A DNA stretch of 64,000 nucleotides from NCBI GenBank assembly GCA_024195585.1, contig SWBL01000112.1:62001-126000 (forward strand), read 5' to 3'. Source of the DNA: Aureobasidium sp. EXF-3400 (taxonomy: Eukaryota > Ascomycota > Dothideomycetes > Dothideales > Saccotheciaceae). This document shows positions 1 through 10,399 of the stretch, piece by piece (the stretch's first letter is position 1; the number at the start of each line of letters is the position of its first letter). The notes under the pieces are model-generated. The model ran no database searches, was not told the DNA's origin, and saw only the letters and a program-made list of their open reading frames with translations. The position numbers and the translations under genes are program-made.

Positions 1-1324
1 GGAAGTTACAGACTTTAGTACACGGGGAGGCAACACTCGATCAAATATTTATCCGGCAGTCGCAATCCTAGGATAAGGCAGCAGAATCTGGAGGAACGAT
101 GGCATGCAACGCGATGCTGCAAGGATCTACTGCTCTCAGCCCTACCATCGAAGTTCACTGGTACATGCTCTGACAAACAGGCCAAAACTCATCATTGGCC
201 GTAATGGTCGTCTGGTCCAAATACAATAAAGTAGCATCAGCCCTATGGACAGGGGAGATGTTGGCATGGATGCAGATGGCGCAAGTGTTCACAAGAGTCC
301 TCAAACAGTCATTGGTCTGCTCGTTCCTGCTAGACTTTGCTTCGCACCCGCAGCTCCGATGCGCAGCATCGCGATGAGGCTGGTGACCGGTAGGTATGCT
401 CGAACACGAGGGGAGAGGACAGGGATCTGTTCGTACACGATCTACGCCGGATCGGGCAATTGGTCTATGGCGTTCGCGAGGGATGCATCACTTTGGTCTC
501 ACAGAGCTCAAGCAAAGCTCTGAGCGAGCGGGCGAACCACGCCCCCGCGCAAGCCAGCCAGCCTCCCTGCTCGCTCCGGATCCTCCTCATCCTTCCCCCT
601 CCTTCCTGTCATTTATTTCTAATCAGGCCTCAGTATGCCAGCGGTGAGCTTTGTAGCCAATCCTTGCAGCAGCATCGCCCGAAGGCGCAAGATGCGCAGG
701 GAGCGTCGCATCGCCTCGAGTGTGGCCTGCTGTTTTGGAGCAACGTAGACGGCCATAACGGACTTTGGGCCAATATGTCCAAAATCTGGCTTTGTTGCAT
801 GACCCTACGTGGCACGCTCTCTCCGAAGCCCACCATTGACGCATGCTCTGGTTGCAACGAAGCCCAGAAGGAATCCTGACATGCCGATTTCCTGTGGTAT
901 TGTAACTTCACCGCACTCCCGACCCTTCAGCCCTACGGGTTTGTGAGGGATGAGCCGCTGGTTGCTGCTAATAATGGCGGAGTTGGCGACTTGGCTCGGT
1001 GTCACTGTCGACCCGCCTGCATGGCTCCTTCAGTTCCAATTGCGGAGCGCCATGGAATGCCGCTGCAGCTTTCACATGGCACTTACGCTAAACGGTCCAG
1101 GGTGCTCATCCTCTTGAGCTTGTCTGTATCTAGGCAGAGAGCTGTAACCACAACAGGCCCACTATATCAGAGCCACATCCCTCAAGGCTGAAGTACGTAG
1201 ATCCTCAAACCCGCCTCGGACATACAAAGTCCACCCTTCGGTCCTCAGTATTTCATCTTTCCATTTTATCACACTCCACACACCTCATACACTCTGTACA
1301 CTTCCTATTTCATACACAGACAAC
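1..1324. other. Intergenic, no gene recognised
   Basis: Only short overlapping reading frames without recognisable protein features occur here. The last 120 bases before the bZIP start are pyrimidine-rich with many CA/CT steps, as expected for a fungal core promoter and 5' leader. No tRNA, transposon or conserved motif was seen. Confidence 0.5.
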
Positions 1325-2287
1325 ATGAACAGACGCTCGACATACTCATGCTCATGCTCTCCACCTTCTTCGCACAAGCACCATGCCTCAACACATCCCA
1401 CTAGCAGTGCATTCAGCGCCAGTGCGAATCCAGACGAGGATTGGACCAAGATTACGGATCTTGCTGAGCGAAGGAGGATTCAGAACCGCATCGCTCAGAG
1501 AAACTACAGTATGCATGATACGGTCTGTCGTGTACGCTGTACATATGTCACTAACAACCACCAAAGGGAAGAAGCTGAAGAAGCGTCTCGAAGATCTGGA
1601 ACGCCGTGCGGCATCTAGCTCAGCTTCTCCATCGCCGGAAGTTAAATACGTCGATCTAGATCTCTCCAACTTGTCCGGTTACAAGAACTCACCGCACATG
1701 TCTCACGCACAAGAAAGCAACAATGTCGACAGTCGTAGCTACACATCCAATGGATATGACTACCCTTACTCACAAGCGCCTGATGATAAGAGAATGTTCT
1801 CGTATCAGCACACTCGTCAGCTATCAACATCTCCACCACCATTGTTCAGCTATCAGGCCTATCCGTCCATCGAGCATGGCCAATTTCCTCCTTCGGTCTC
1901 GAACTACATGGCATATCCTATCCCCGTATCCTCTTCATGCATGATGCCTCCATCTACCATGACTTATCAAACAAGTATGCCGGCTATCATCAAGCCAGAG
2001 GTGTACGAAGAGGACGACATGAACCCCTTCAGCCTGAGTTATGCTTCTATGGCTGGTGTAGATGTGACCAGCCAATTCAGCTATCAGACGCCTGCTGTTC
2101 ACGTAGGTACCACTCCTAAATTCTATCCGACGCCCTGACTGACAACTCTAGCCAGACTCCAGCTTTGTCAGATAGCTTCGAACCCTCGACAACCAGCTCA
2201 CCTCCTTACGATTACATGACGTTTCCGCGCACACCCCTCTCAATGCCCTTGACGCCACCGGTTCGTGTCCGCGAGGGTCCAAAGTAG
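1325..2287 (+). CDS. bZIP transcription factor (fungal AP-1-like)
   Basis: Three exons, 1325-1508, 1567-2102 and 2156-2287, give 283 residues. The introns are 58 and 53 nt with CTAAC and CTGAC branch sites. The basic region lies at about residues 48-70; the first intron splits it, and splicing restores QNRIAQRNYRKKLKKRLEDL, the Asn-x2-Ala-x2-Arg DNA contact signature of fungal bZIP proteins. The leucine zipper is very short, about two heptads before a Ser/Pro-rich stretch. The rest is low-complexity, rich in Tyr, Ser, Pro and Gln, with a TP-rich C-terminus, typical of an activation domain. It should be a nuclear DNA-binding regulator. The target genes cannot be read from sequence. The second acceptor (2155) was chosen because it alone keeps a long open frame to the stop. 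Confidence 0.85.
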
Positions 2288-3133
2288 AGGCATTTTTACC
2301 GATAACGATATAATGAAACAAGAATGAGGCAGGAGGGCATGAGCGTTAGGAGTTCATGGGTCTCTTCACGGCGCAAATCACTGAAGCTTAAAGGGAAATA
2401 CCATACTGTCGTTCGCTGGGGCAATTCTTTGAGAAATTGGGCAGCTGGGTTTGTGGCGTTCTTGTTCGGGGAAAAAACTCACCTCGTTCTACGTACTCAG
2501 CTTTCCATGTGCAAGGGTTCAAGGCGTTATTGGTTACCACTCTCTCAAATGTACAATTCATCTTTCAGATAGCCTTATCCCAACGGGCATACCTAATCGA
2601 GAGAAGTCGGTACTCCCCACTTTAACTTTGGTCTGTTGCCTGCTGAGCCTGTTGTAGTTCGATATGTACCTACTTCCTTTCCTCCCTGTGATCTAGAATC
2701 TGTAACTTCCACCGTACTCCGCCAGCGGCGACGAGCAAAAGATACACTATAACAAGGCACGACTGTTCTTAGAATTAGAGGCATAACCGTCGAGGGCCGA
2801 TAAGTTGTCGCTTCTCGGTGGACATCATCCTGTTTCCTGATAATATTGTGCATCTGCCTAGCTACCCTCGTTACATCCTTTAGTACATGGGAAGGTTGTT
2901 CCCTGAAAGTCGGCGTCCTCTCTGGTGACACCGAACCGGTCACGCATCCTCACATGGACCCGCTTGTTGGGCTGAAGGTCAAGAACGGAGGTCAAGGTGG
3001 GGAAAGCTGCAGCCGTACCAGTGCAAGCCACGAAGAAAGTCTGAACTGCCAAGAACCAACCCGAGCTCGCTGCTCGCGCAACCAACGCCAGAAACATTTA
3101 CTTCCTACGCGACCTTCAGCTCTAGATACCGCC
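2288..3133. other. Intergenic, no gene recognised
   Basis: Between the bZIP stop and the CIA30 gene. Reading frames are short and show no protein-like composition; no RNA gene or repeat was recognised. Confidence 0.5.
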
Positions 3134-4192
3134 ATGGACAAAGAAAAGGACCAGACCTTGTTCGGAGGTAGTCGGTGGGTAGTGTTGCATCACTTCGAGT
3201 CTGCGGGTCGCTGAGAACTCTACGCCCTACAGCTCTTGGAAAGCCGCAGACTGGACTGCAAGCGACGATCGCGTACGCGGCGGAAAATCACAAGTAGGAT
3301 GACTGACCGTACGTGTGCTTTCTAGCTTCCACATATGCTAAAATCGTGCTGCGCAGTCTTTCCTCGAATGTCACAGCAGCACAGGCCGATTCCATGGCAA
3401 CCTCGACATCAAAACCTTGGGTGGCGCGGGATTTGCAAGCCAGCGGACCACAGGCGAGGATAGAAGCTGGGATTTGTCTGGCCATGCAGGAATCGTGCTC
3501 GACATTGCAGAAGCAGACGGCAAGTATCCTATTCCTCCGAATCATGCCATCTATATTGCTTGTGCAGGACGCCGAGCTCATATTTGAAAACTCGCAGACA
3601 AAAGATACACCTTCATTCTCAAGGACGAACTGCTTCCCCGCAATCCAGACAATGGACGTGAACAAGCCACTATCTCGTGGGAGTACGACTTCAAGCCTTG
3701 TTTCGGGGAAGGTAGTCTCGAGAAAGGTGGCCTTGTGTTCGTTCCATGGTCTGCTTTGAAGCCGACCTATCGCGGCAAAGAGAAGGAGCATGCGGACCCT
3801 ATCAATCTCAAAACAATCAAAAGAATGAGTATAATGATGCGAAGGTAAGTGCCGTGCAGCGCCTTCGATTCTTGATTATTCATATTGTGTTGCAGCTTCT
3901 TTGGCGATCAGGAGGGATCATTCTCTCTAACCTTGCGTTCCATTTCTGCAGTTGCGAGCTCACCGGTTGAGCTTGGCAGGCTCGAGCAGGGTGACGCAGC
4001 ATCTGCAACAACCAGCACTAGTCGCTGGACTCGGTATACCCAATCGTTTACTGTGAGTCGACTCTGATAACACGAGTCAATAGTGGTGGTTGACTCTTGC
4101 AGATTGCATTATCGTCGTGGCGCATCTGCGGACTCGCTTTGGTCGCGACTGCCCTATACTACCTACATCGCAGCAACTCGCGAGCAGCCTGA
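3134..4192 (+). CDS. CIA30-domain protein (NADH:ubiquinone oxidoreductase intermediate-associated type)
   Basis: Six exons: 3134-3174, 3233-3293, 3357-3519, 3598-3844, 3896-4052 and 4103-4192, giving 252 residues. The spliced protein carries CIA30 hallmarks: WTASDDRVRGGKSQ near residue 25, FHGNLDIKTLGGAGFASQRT near 50, and YTFILKDELLPRNPDNGRE followed by SWEYDF in the middle. CIA30 proteins assist complex I assembly. This copy has no obvious mitochondrial presequence, so it may be one of the short cytosolic paralogs common in fungi. The third intron (3520-3597) fits only with a GC donor (GACG|gcaagt). The last exon encodes a hydrophobic tail (LALVATALYYL) suggesting a C-terminal membrane anchor; if the last intron is kept the protein instead stops at 227 residues ending SRL. 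Confidence 0.85.
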
Positions 4193-5721
4193 TTTCGAAT
4201 CCGAAAGCCTCGGACGCATGTTCAAAGCTATTTGAATTTGATCACCGGTATCTCATATAGCTTCCCGTGTTTGGAAGCATGTAACGCGCGTAGCTATAAA
4301 AAGTGCAGAATAGTAGTGGAAGACAGGAGGGGCCCATTGAGAGGACCACTCTATGCATAATCCCAAAACGGCAACATCCCGAGAGGTTGTTATACTACAA
4401 ACGTGGCGCCTTCGCTTGTGTCGAGCCCGTAGCTTTGGTACAGTGGAATGAATAGAGCCCTGAATCTTGCACTACACTCGACTGTTTCTACAGAATCAAG
4501 GTGACTCTGTACGAGTTGGCCACGCGCACCTGGTTGTGCGACTTTGATTTGGCATCAAGACCATTCACCACTTAGTGCGACCCTTCGTGCTTCACAGTAG
4601 TCGTGTCGCTTCAGGTTGACGATATGCTACCAATTCGTAGTTCGGCGTGTCCGAGAGCAGAACAAGATACACGTCACACCGGTCGCCTTTGCCATCTATT
4701 GCTTTTGCGATCTATTGTCAAGATGATTGCAGTTGTGAGAATTAAATGGATGCCTTCGGGAAAACATGAAACCGACCCAACACTGCGATTCACAAGACGG
4801 TAACCCATCGACCCGGACGCAGGTGCAAGCAGGCGGCGCTCGGCATCAGTGAAGGACCGGCTCGCACCACGGGGCAGCGGGAGGTCAAAGGTCCGATCTT
4901 GTAGGCGAAGATCACGAGTGGGTTGCAGAGCAAATCTACCAGTTGTTATTATTGTTGCAACAAAATTCACACGAACCGTGGTTCGTGAGTTGCTATAAAA
5001 TTCTCTTCCTGTTTGGTTTTAAAATTTCTTGTTTATTTTTAAGATTAAGGGGTATGGAAGGGAACAGAACTTTGTAGTTGTTTGATCTTAGAAGACGCAT
5101 AGAATGATATTGACTTTACGTGGCAGCGATATCAACTTTGTGCTAATCATGAGAAGATAAGTTAAACGCAACAAAAGGGAGCTTCTTGATTTATAATGCG
5201 GATAAGAGTTCTACGAGTAGCATGCAACCCCTCACCGCAGATCGAAAGATTTTGTATGCTCGTACCGAAACGACGTTTTAGAAGTGCTTGTCAAAGACCA
5301 GATAGGCTCGGGCCCTCGGGGCTTCTATCGAATGAGGCGTTCTGGGCATCCTCCCACGGATGTCAAACAAGCGAAGGGCGCTGCATAAATACATAAGCTG
5401 TGGCAACCACCAATCAGAACAACCGAGATCCGCACAGCTTGTTCACAGAATGCTTTCGGAACCTCGGCTCTCCGTTTTTTACGCCCCCGAGAAACGAAGT
5501 CTAACACCAGCGCTGGCCGTGTTGTCATCGCAACAGCGTCCAGTTTCTCCTAATATTAAGCGCCTCCCCCCTTCTGTGCTACCGTTCGAAGTGCTGGAAT
5601 TCCACGATATTCATCACGAAACACACACTGGCATTTGGATCCTAGCCTCTGCTACTAGGATTCCTGGTCGGCCCCAGATAAACAAACCCATATTCGACTC
5701 TCCTCGCCACACCCGACCAAC
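4193..5721. other. Intergenic with AT-rich stretch and two palindromes
   Basis: No gene recognised. Around 4950-5060 the DNA becomes AT-rich and holds a perfect 12-bp palindrome (4952-4963) and an 8-bp-arm inverted repeat (4970-4987). The part next to 5721 is presumably the promoter of the MFS gene. Confidence 0.5.
4952..4987. repeat. Two adjacent palindromes
   Basis: TTGTTGCAACAA at 4952-4963 is a perfect palindrome. Six bases later CACGAACC and GGTTCGTG (4970-4987) form an inverted repeat with a 2-base spacer. Both are directly visible. Dimeric DNA-binding proteins use such sites, but no specific factor can be named. Confidence 0.6.
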
Positions 5722-7704
5722 ATGGAGAAGTCCCAGGATGTCGAGGCTGGCAAGGGACCGTCATCCGTCCCTCATTGGCGCCTTGTTTTCGACCAAGGCC
5801 TTGTTACTGATGAGGTTATGAACTGGCCCTATCCAGGTTCTGGAACTGATGAGGATCCCTATGTTGTCAACTGGATCACAAACGATCCTCGCAACCCACA
5901 GTTGTTCTCAAATCTCAAGAAATGGGGTCTTACCATGCTTGTGGCCATTGCTACCCTCGCCGTCGCCTTCGTCTCTTCCGCATATTCTGGTGGCATCAGA
6001 GAGATCTTGGTCGAGTTCCATTCCTCGGAGGAAGTTGGTATTCTGGGTGTTTCTCTCTTCGTTTTGGGTTTCGCCATTGGTCCACTTCTCTGGGCGCCAC
6101 TTTCTGAAATGTTCGGTCGTCAAGTTCTCTTCGTCACTACCTATGCCGGTTTGACAGCCTTCAACGCTGGAGCTGCTGGTGTCAACTCTATGGCCGGCCT
6201 TATCGTCTGTCGATTCTTCGCTGGTGCCATTGGATCCTCTCCTCTCACCAATGCTGGTGGTGTAATTGCCGACATGTTCTCGGCTAACCAAAGAGGTCTG
6301 GCTATGACTTTGTTCGCTGCTGCTCCTTTCATGGGCCCGGTGCTAGGTCCCATCGTCGGAGGCTTCGTTGGTGAGACTATCGGCTGGAGATGGGTCGAAG
6401 GTGTTATGGCAATCTTGTAAGTTGGCTTTCTTCTTGGCATGTTGCATTCGTTTGCTGATTCCTGCCCCAGTACTGGCGTGCTCTGGATCATTGGTACGCT
6501 CCTCATCCCTGAGACTTACCCTCCTGTGCTTCTTCGCAAGCGTGCTGCAAAGATGTCAAAGATGACCGGCAAGGTCTACCGCAGCAAGGGTGATGTTGAC
6601 CAAGGCCCTACGACTTTCGGCAAGGTTTTCAAGACTTCCCTCCTTCGCCCATGGGTTCTGCTCTTCCGCGAGCCAATTGTGCTTCTTCTGTCGGTCTACA
6701 TGGCTATCATCTACGGAACTCTATACATGCTCTTCGCCGCCTTCCCTATCGTCTACCAAGAGAACAGAGGTTGGAGCCCAGGAATCGGTGGTCTGGCTTT
6801 CCTTGGTGTCGCCGTCGGTATGATTGGAGCTGTTGTTTATTCTATCTTCGACAACAAGCGTTACGTCAAAATCTCCAACGCACACGGAGGCTTTGCTCCT
6901 CCCGAGGCCCGTCTTCCTCCTTGCATCTTGGGCGGTATCTTGTTGCCTGTGGGACTCTTCTGGTTCGCATGGACCAACTCGCCCTCGATCCAGTTCATGG
7001 CTTCTATTGCTGCTGGTGTACCCTTCGGATTCGGCATGGTCTTGGTATTCCTGTAAGTGCACTCGATCGAACTCAATCTCAAAGCTGTACTAACTGTTTA
7101 ATAGCGGAATTATGAATTACTTAAGTCCGTCTTTTCTACATCTAAATGCATTGGATACATACTGACTTTTTTCGTAGTTGACTCGTACACCATTTTTGCT
7201 GCATCTGTACTTGCAGCGAACTCGGTCTTGCGTTCGCTCTTCGGTGCAGCTTTCCCCCTGTTCACCACTTACATGTACAACCGCCTTGGCATCCACTGGG
7301 CCTCATCGATCCCTGCCTTCTTGGCCTTGCTTTGCGTTCCTATGCCTTTCTTGTTCTACAAGTACGGACCCCAAGTTCGTGAAAAGTGCAAGTTCGCCAA
7401 GCAATCTATGGAGTTCATGATGAATATGCAGAAACAGATGGCAGAGGGTCAAAGTAAGGAGGATGAACAGAAGGAAGAACAAGAAGCCTTCGACTATTCC
7501 TACGAGGATGAGTCGCACGGTGACGCTGACACACCAGAGTTCGAGGAGATCAGGACTGGAAAGGACAACCAGGCACAAGGTGGAGGCAGACTGTCTCGCA
7601 CCTCTACCTACGAGCACTCTCCCTACGACATTGATCGTGTCAACACGAGAGAGTCATTCTCCAAGCCCAGATCTCGTGCTTCGAGCGTTCGCCGTGGTGC
7701 TTGA
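5722..7704 (+). CDS. MFS drug:proton antiporter-type transporter (DHA1 family)
   Basis: Four exons, 5722-6416, 6471-7052, 7105-7124 and 7178-7704, give 607 residues. About 12 membrane segments follow a 70-residue cytosolic N-terminus. Visible signatures are the motif A-like loop [36 protein letters not shown], and the antiporter motif C region [18 protein letters not shown]. The C-terminal 100 residues are charged and Ser/Arg-rich, a likely cytosolic regulatory tail. Members export drugs, polyamines or metabolites at the plasma membrane; the substrate is not predictable here. Exon 3 is only 20 bases (C+GIMNYL+A) and its downstream donor is gtccgt, a weak match, yet the joined reading [16 protein letters not shown] is exactly what the family has at this helix. 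Confidence 0.9.
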
Positions 7705-8591
7705 TAGAGATCCATCCCTAGAAGACAACTCAGGCCTCTCTTCTGCAATCCACTTAACTATTAGCGCGGCGTTCTTGGATACCAAAATGTGGATGTCTCT
7801 TTTCGAGCATCATATAACTCAGGCTGAAAATTCATGATGATACCACTTTAGAGCTTAGAAACATTTAATACTTCCTCAACACTCATCGCTATTTCCACAT
7901 GTTGGCCAATACCATCAGCATGCAACGAACTCATCCTGTACTATCTAACATTGCTTTCGACGGAGATGACGTTTTGCCATGTGCCTTCTCTACGCACAAA
8001 TCGCCTCGGATGGATGAAAGGAACTCTGTCCAGCAATCGGCTCAACATGAAAAAATGGCGAAGCAAGCGAAATTTGTCTGCATGTATAAGAATAGGTCAT
8101 GACTCGTCAGTTTGCGCCGGAGTCATCGGCATCAGATTTATGATGTTTAAGCTTCTGGCAATCGGATAGATGCCGCGCTAACAGGCTCGGTGTCACAGGA
8201 GATTCCCAACACTTTCGGGCATATGTTGATAAGTATATCTGTGGAGGTGATGTGAAAGCTATCATTGCGGTAGACGATAATTGAAGCAATGAACTTCCTG
8301 CGGTCAAAACAGCGTGGGTGAGAAGCTGGAGAAAGCGTACTGAGCCATCAATGTCGTTTGGCGCAGAAGAAAGTGGATGAGCGGAGCCAAGCAGCGGATT
8401 GGACCCTGGATGACGCTGAGGCAGGCGGTGACGACAAGTCAACAAAAAAGATTGCCCCAAGGAGAAGATTCGGATCAAGATGAGGTGATTTGATGATTGC
8501 TACAATAGTCAGAGTTTCGTCGCAGATTTGATACGAATAAAACCCCGGCCTCTTCCCCATTGTTATTTCCCCAGTTAGAGTCGATACAATC
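7705..8591. other. Intergenic, no gene recognised
   Basis: Contains the 3' region of the MFS gene and the promoter of the F-box gene. Short reading frames lack recognisable domains; no RNA gene seen. Confidence 0.5.
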
Positions 8592-9995
8592 ATGGCCTTG
8601 ACACTTCCGTTGGAGCTGCAACAGCAGATCTTCTCGTACCTGGATCCCTGGTCGTTCTACGCATCCCGAAATGTATGTCGGTACTGGAAGCATGCCTCCA
8701 GAGATGCCGTGACGCTCGCCAACCAACTAGGACAACTACCCATCGAGCCGACAACATGGGTCAAGAAGGTCGACTCGAAACGAAGAGAGTCGGTATACGA
8801 TGAGGCGGCAAGAGCGTTAATGCTGGGCATGCGCATCAAGGCTTCAGCTTCAGCCGACGACAGCCTGTCAACAAGACTCGACAAGACCAAGCTTGCTCTC
8901 TCCAAGGATGGTAAGCGCGCCGTCTCGCTACACGATCGCACCATCACCCACTACGACACAACCACCCCCGAACCCACCGTCATCTCTACACGCCCCATCA
9001 ACGACCTCCTCCGTACAGCAATTGGCGGCGGTCCCTGGTTCAAATGCTCCCCGACGTCCATGTACGAGCTGGCTCTCTCTTCCGACGGACGCATGCTGGC
9101 CATTGCTCTGGAACGAACGGTTCAAATCTACGACCTAAACTCACCTGCCGACTCATGGCCTGTGGCCTCGTACATCACCTCGGCTACTGGTCACTACATT
9201 GCCGCTCTCGACTTTGAACACAACGACAGCTTGCTACGAGTGCAGCTGAGCAACAAAGGTGTTGTTGTCTACCTTGGCTCTCCTAGAGAGAACAAGCCTG
9301 GTCTAGAGCACTGGCAAGACAAGGGTGGTTTGAAACACGCCTTCCTTGATGCTAGCAAGCTTACCCTGCCACCAACTGAACCCCTCGACGGCACACCCGC
9401 TGTATCACAGCGTTTGGCTGGTCTTCAGCTCTTGCTTCCATTCTCGAATGGCTGGCTAGTCGCTGCCCAGAAGCATGCGACGAACGTCCAGTCTGGCTCA
9501 TACTGCCTGGCCTACGTTCCTTTTAGCCAGATCCACGGCCACGTCCTTACCGCCGAACGCCCTGTTACCATCCTCGAGCATCTCCCTGTACATCTATCCG
9601 AGAACATTCAGCATTTATGGCACGATCTCCCTTCCGCTCACATCAATCATCCCCGTTTCGCCCTCTCGCCCAACAACTCTCTCTTGGCCATGTCCGAGAA
9701 TGTTGCATCCTCTACTCCTACATCTCCTTCAACAAACCGCGTCTTCCTCTACCGCTTGCCATCAGCTGAGAAGCTGATGGACACCCTCAAGCCACAACAC
9801 CCTCTTCTTCAAAAACTCGAAGCTGAGCAGGACTCCAAATACCAGATCAAGCGTCTTCCTACCAGCCTTGGTTCAATCTCTGGCAAAGTCCTCGACTTTA
9901 CCTTTGAGTCTCTCGAAAGTGGTGCCAGCTCTCCACTTGCTGTCACCGCTGTCACCGATACTGGCGCCATGACCTGGACGTTGCTGGACAACTGA
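8592..9995 (+). CDS. F-box protein with beta-propeller-like C-terminus
   Basis: A single uninterrupted exon of 467 residues. Residues 3-45 form an F-box (LPLELQQQIFSYLDPWSF, then VCRYWKHASRD), the part that binds Skp1 in SCF ubiquitin ligases. The remaining 400 residues have repeated short beta-strand-like patterns such as ELALSSDGRMLAIALERTVQIYDL, which resemble WD40 blades and would form the substrate-recognition propeller. The family contains many lineage-specific members, so the substrate is unknown. The ATG at 8592 is the first in frame and sits directly before the F-box. Confidence 0.85.
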   Translation: MALTLPLELQQQIFSYLDPWSFYASRNVCRYWKHASRDAVTLANQLGQLPIEPTTWVKKVDSKRRESVYDEAARALMLGMRIKASASADDSLSTRLDKTKLALSKDGKRAVSLHDRTITHYDTTTPEPTVISTRPINDLLRTAIGGGPWFKCSPTSMYELALSSDGRMLAIALERTVQIYDLNSPADSWPVASYITSATGHYIAALDFEHNDSLLRVQLSNKGVVVYLGSPRENKPGLEHWQDKGGLKHAFLDASKLTLPPTEPLDGTPAVSQRLAGLQLLLPFSNGWLVAAQKHATNVQSGSYCLAYVPFSQIHGHVLTAERPVTILEHLPVHLSENIQHLWHDLPSAHINHPRFALSPNNSLLAMSENVASSTPTSPSTNRVFLYRLPSAEKLMDTLKPQHPLLQKLEAEQDSKYQIKRLPTSLGSISGKVLDFTFESLESGASSPLAVTAVTDTGAMTWTLLDN

Positions 9996-10399
9996 ACAAG
10001 TCATGCGCCTGATGTCTCTCTTCTTTCTTCTCCACGTTCACATTGCATACTCAACTCTTTTACGAAACGCTAGACTATTCTTGTATTCTTTTTGAAGCAT
10101 TAGACGCATTATAGACGGAACCATAGACGGCATAGACGGAACTCATAGATACCCAATACACTGTATAAAATACATACCACCAACTCAAGATCTTTGCTTC
10201 CTCCATCTCGTGCTGAAGTCTGTCAGCTATGCATCAACATCAACCATGTTTTGTGTTTACACTTTACTTCGATATTGCACATGGATTGACTTGGTACAAA
10301 TTGTCGTTCAGAAACAGTGTTCAAGGTATGTCATAGGACAACTACATCGTTGATACATAACTATAATATTACTCCGTCAAATGTTGTACCATTACATAC
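9996..10399. other. Convergent 3' regions with short tandem repeat
   Basis: The F-box gene and the PHD-kinase gene converge here. At about 10110-10145 the motif ATAGACGG recurs three times at short spacing. Nothing else was recognised. Confidence 0.5.

Noticed and set aside
3288..3791. 167-residue minus-strand reading frame
   Set aside because: It is antisense to CIA30 exons 3 and 4, whose spliced plus-strand product matches a known domain.
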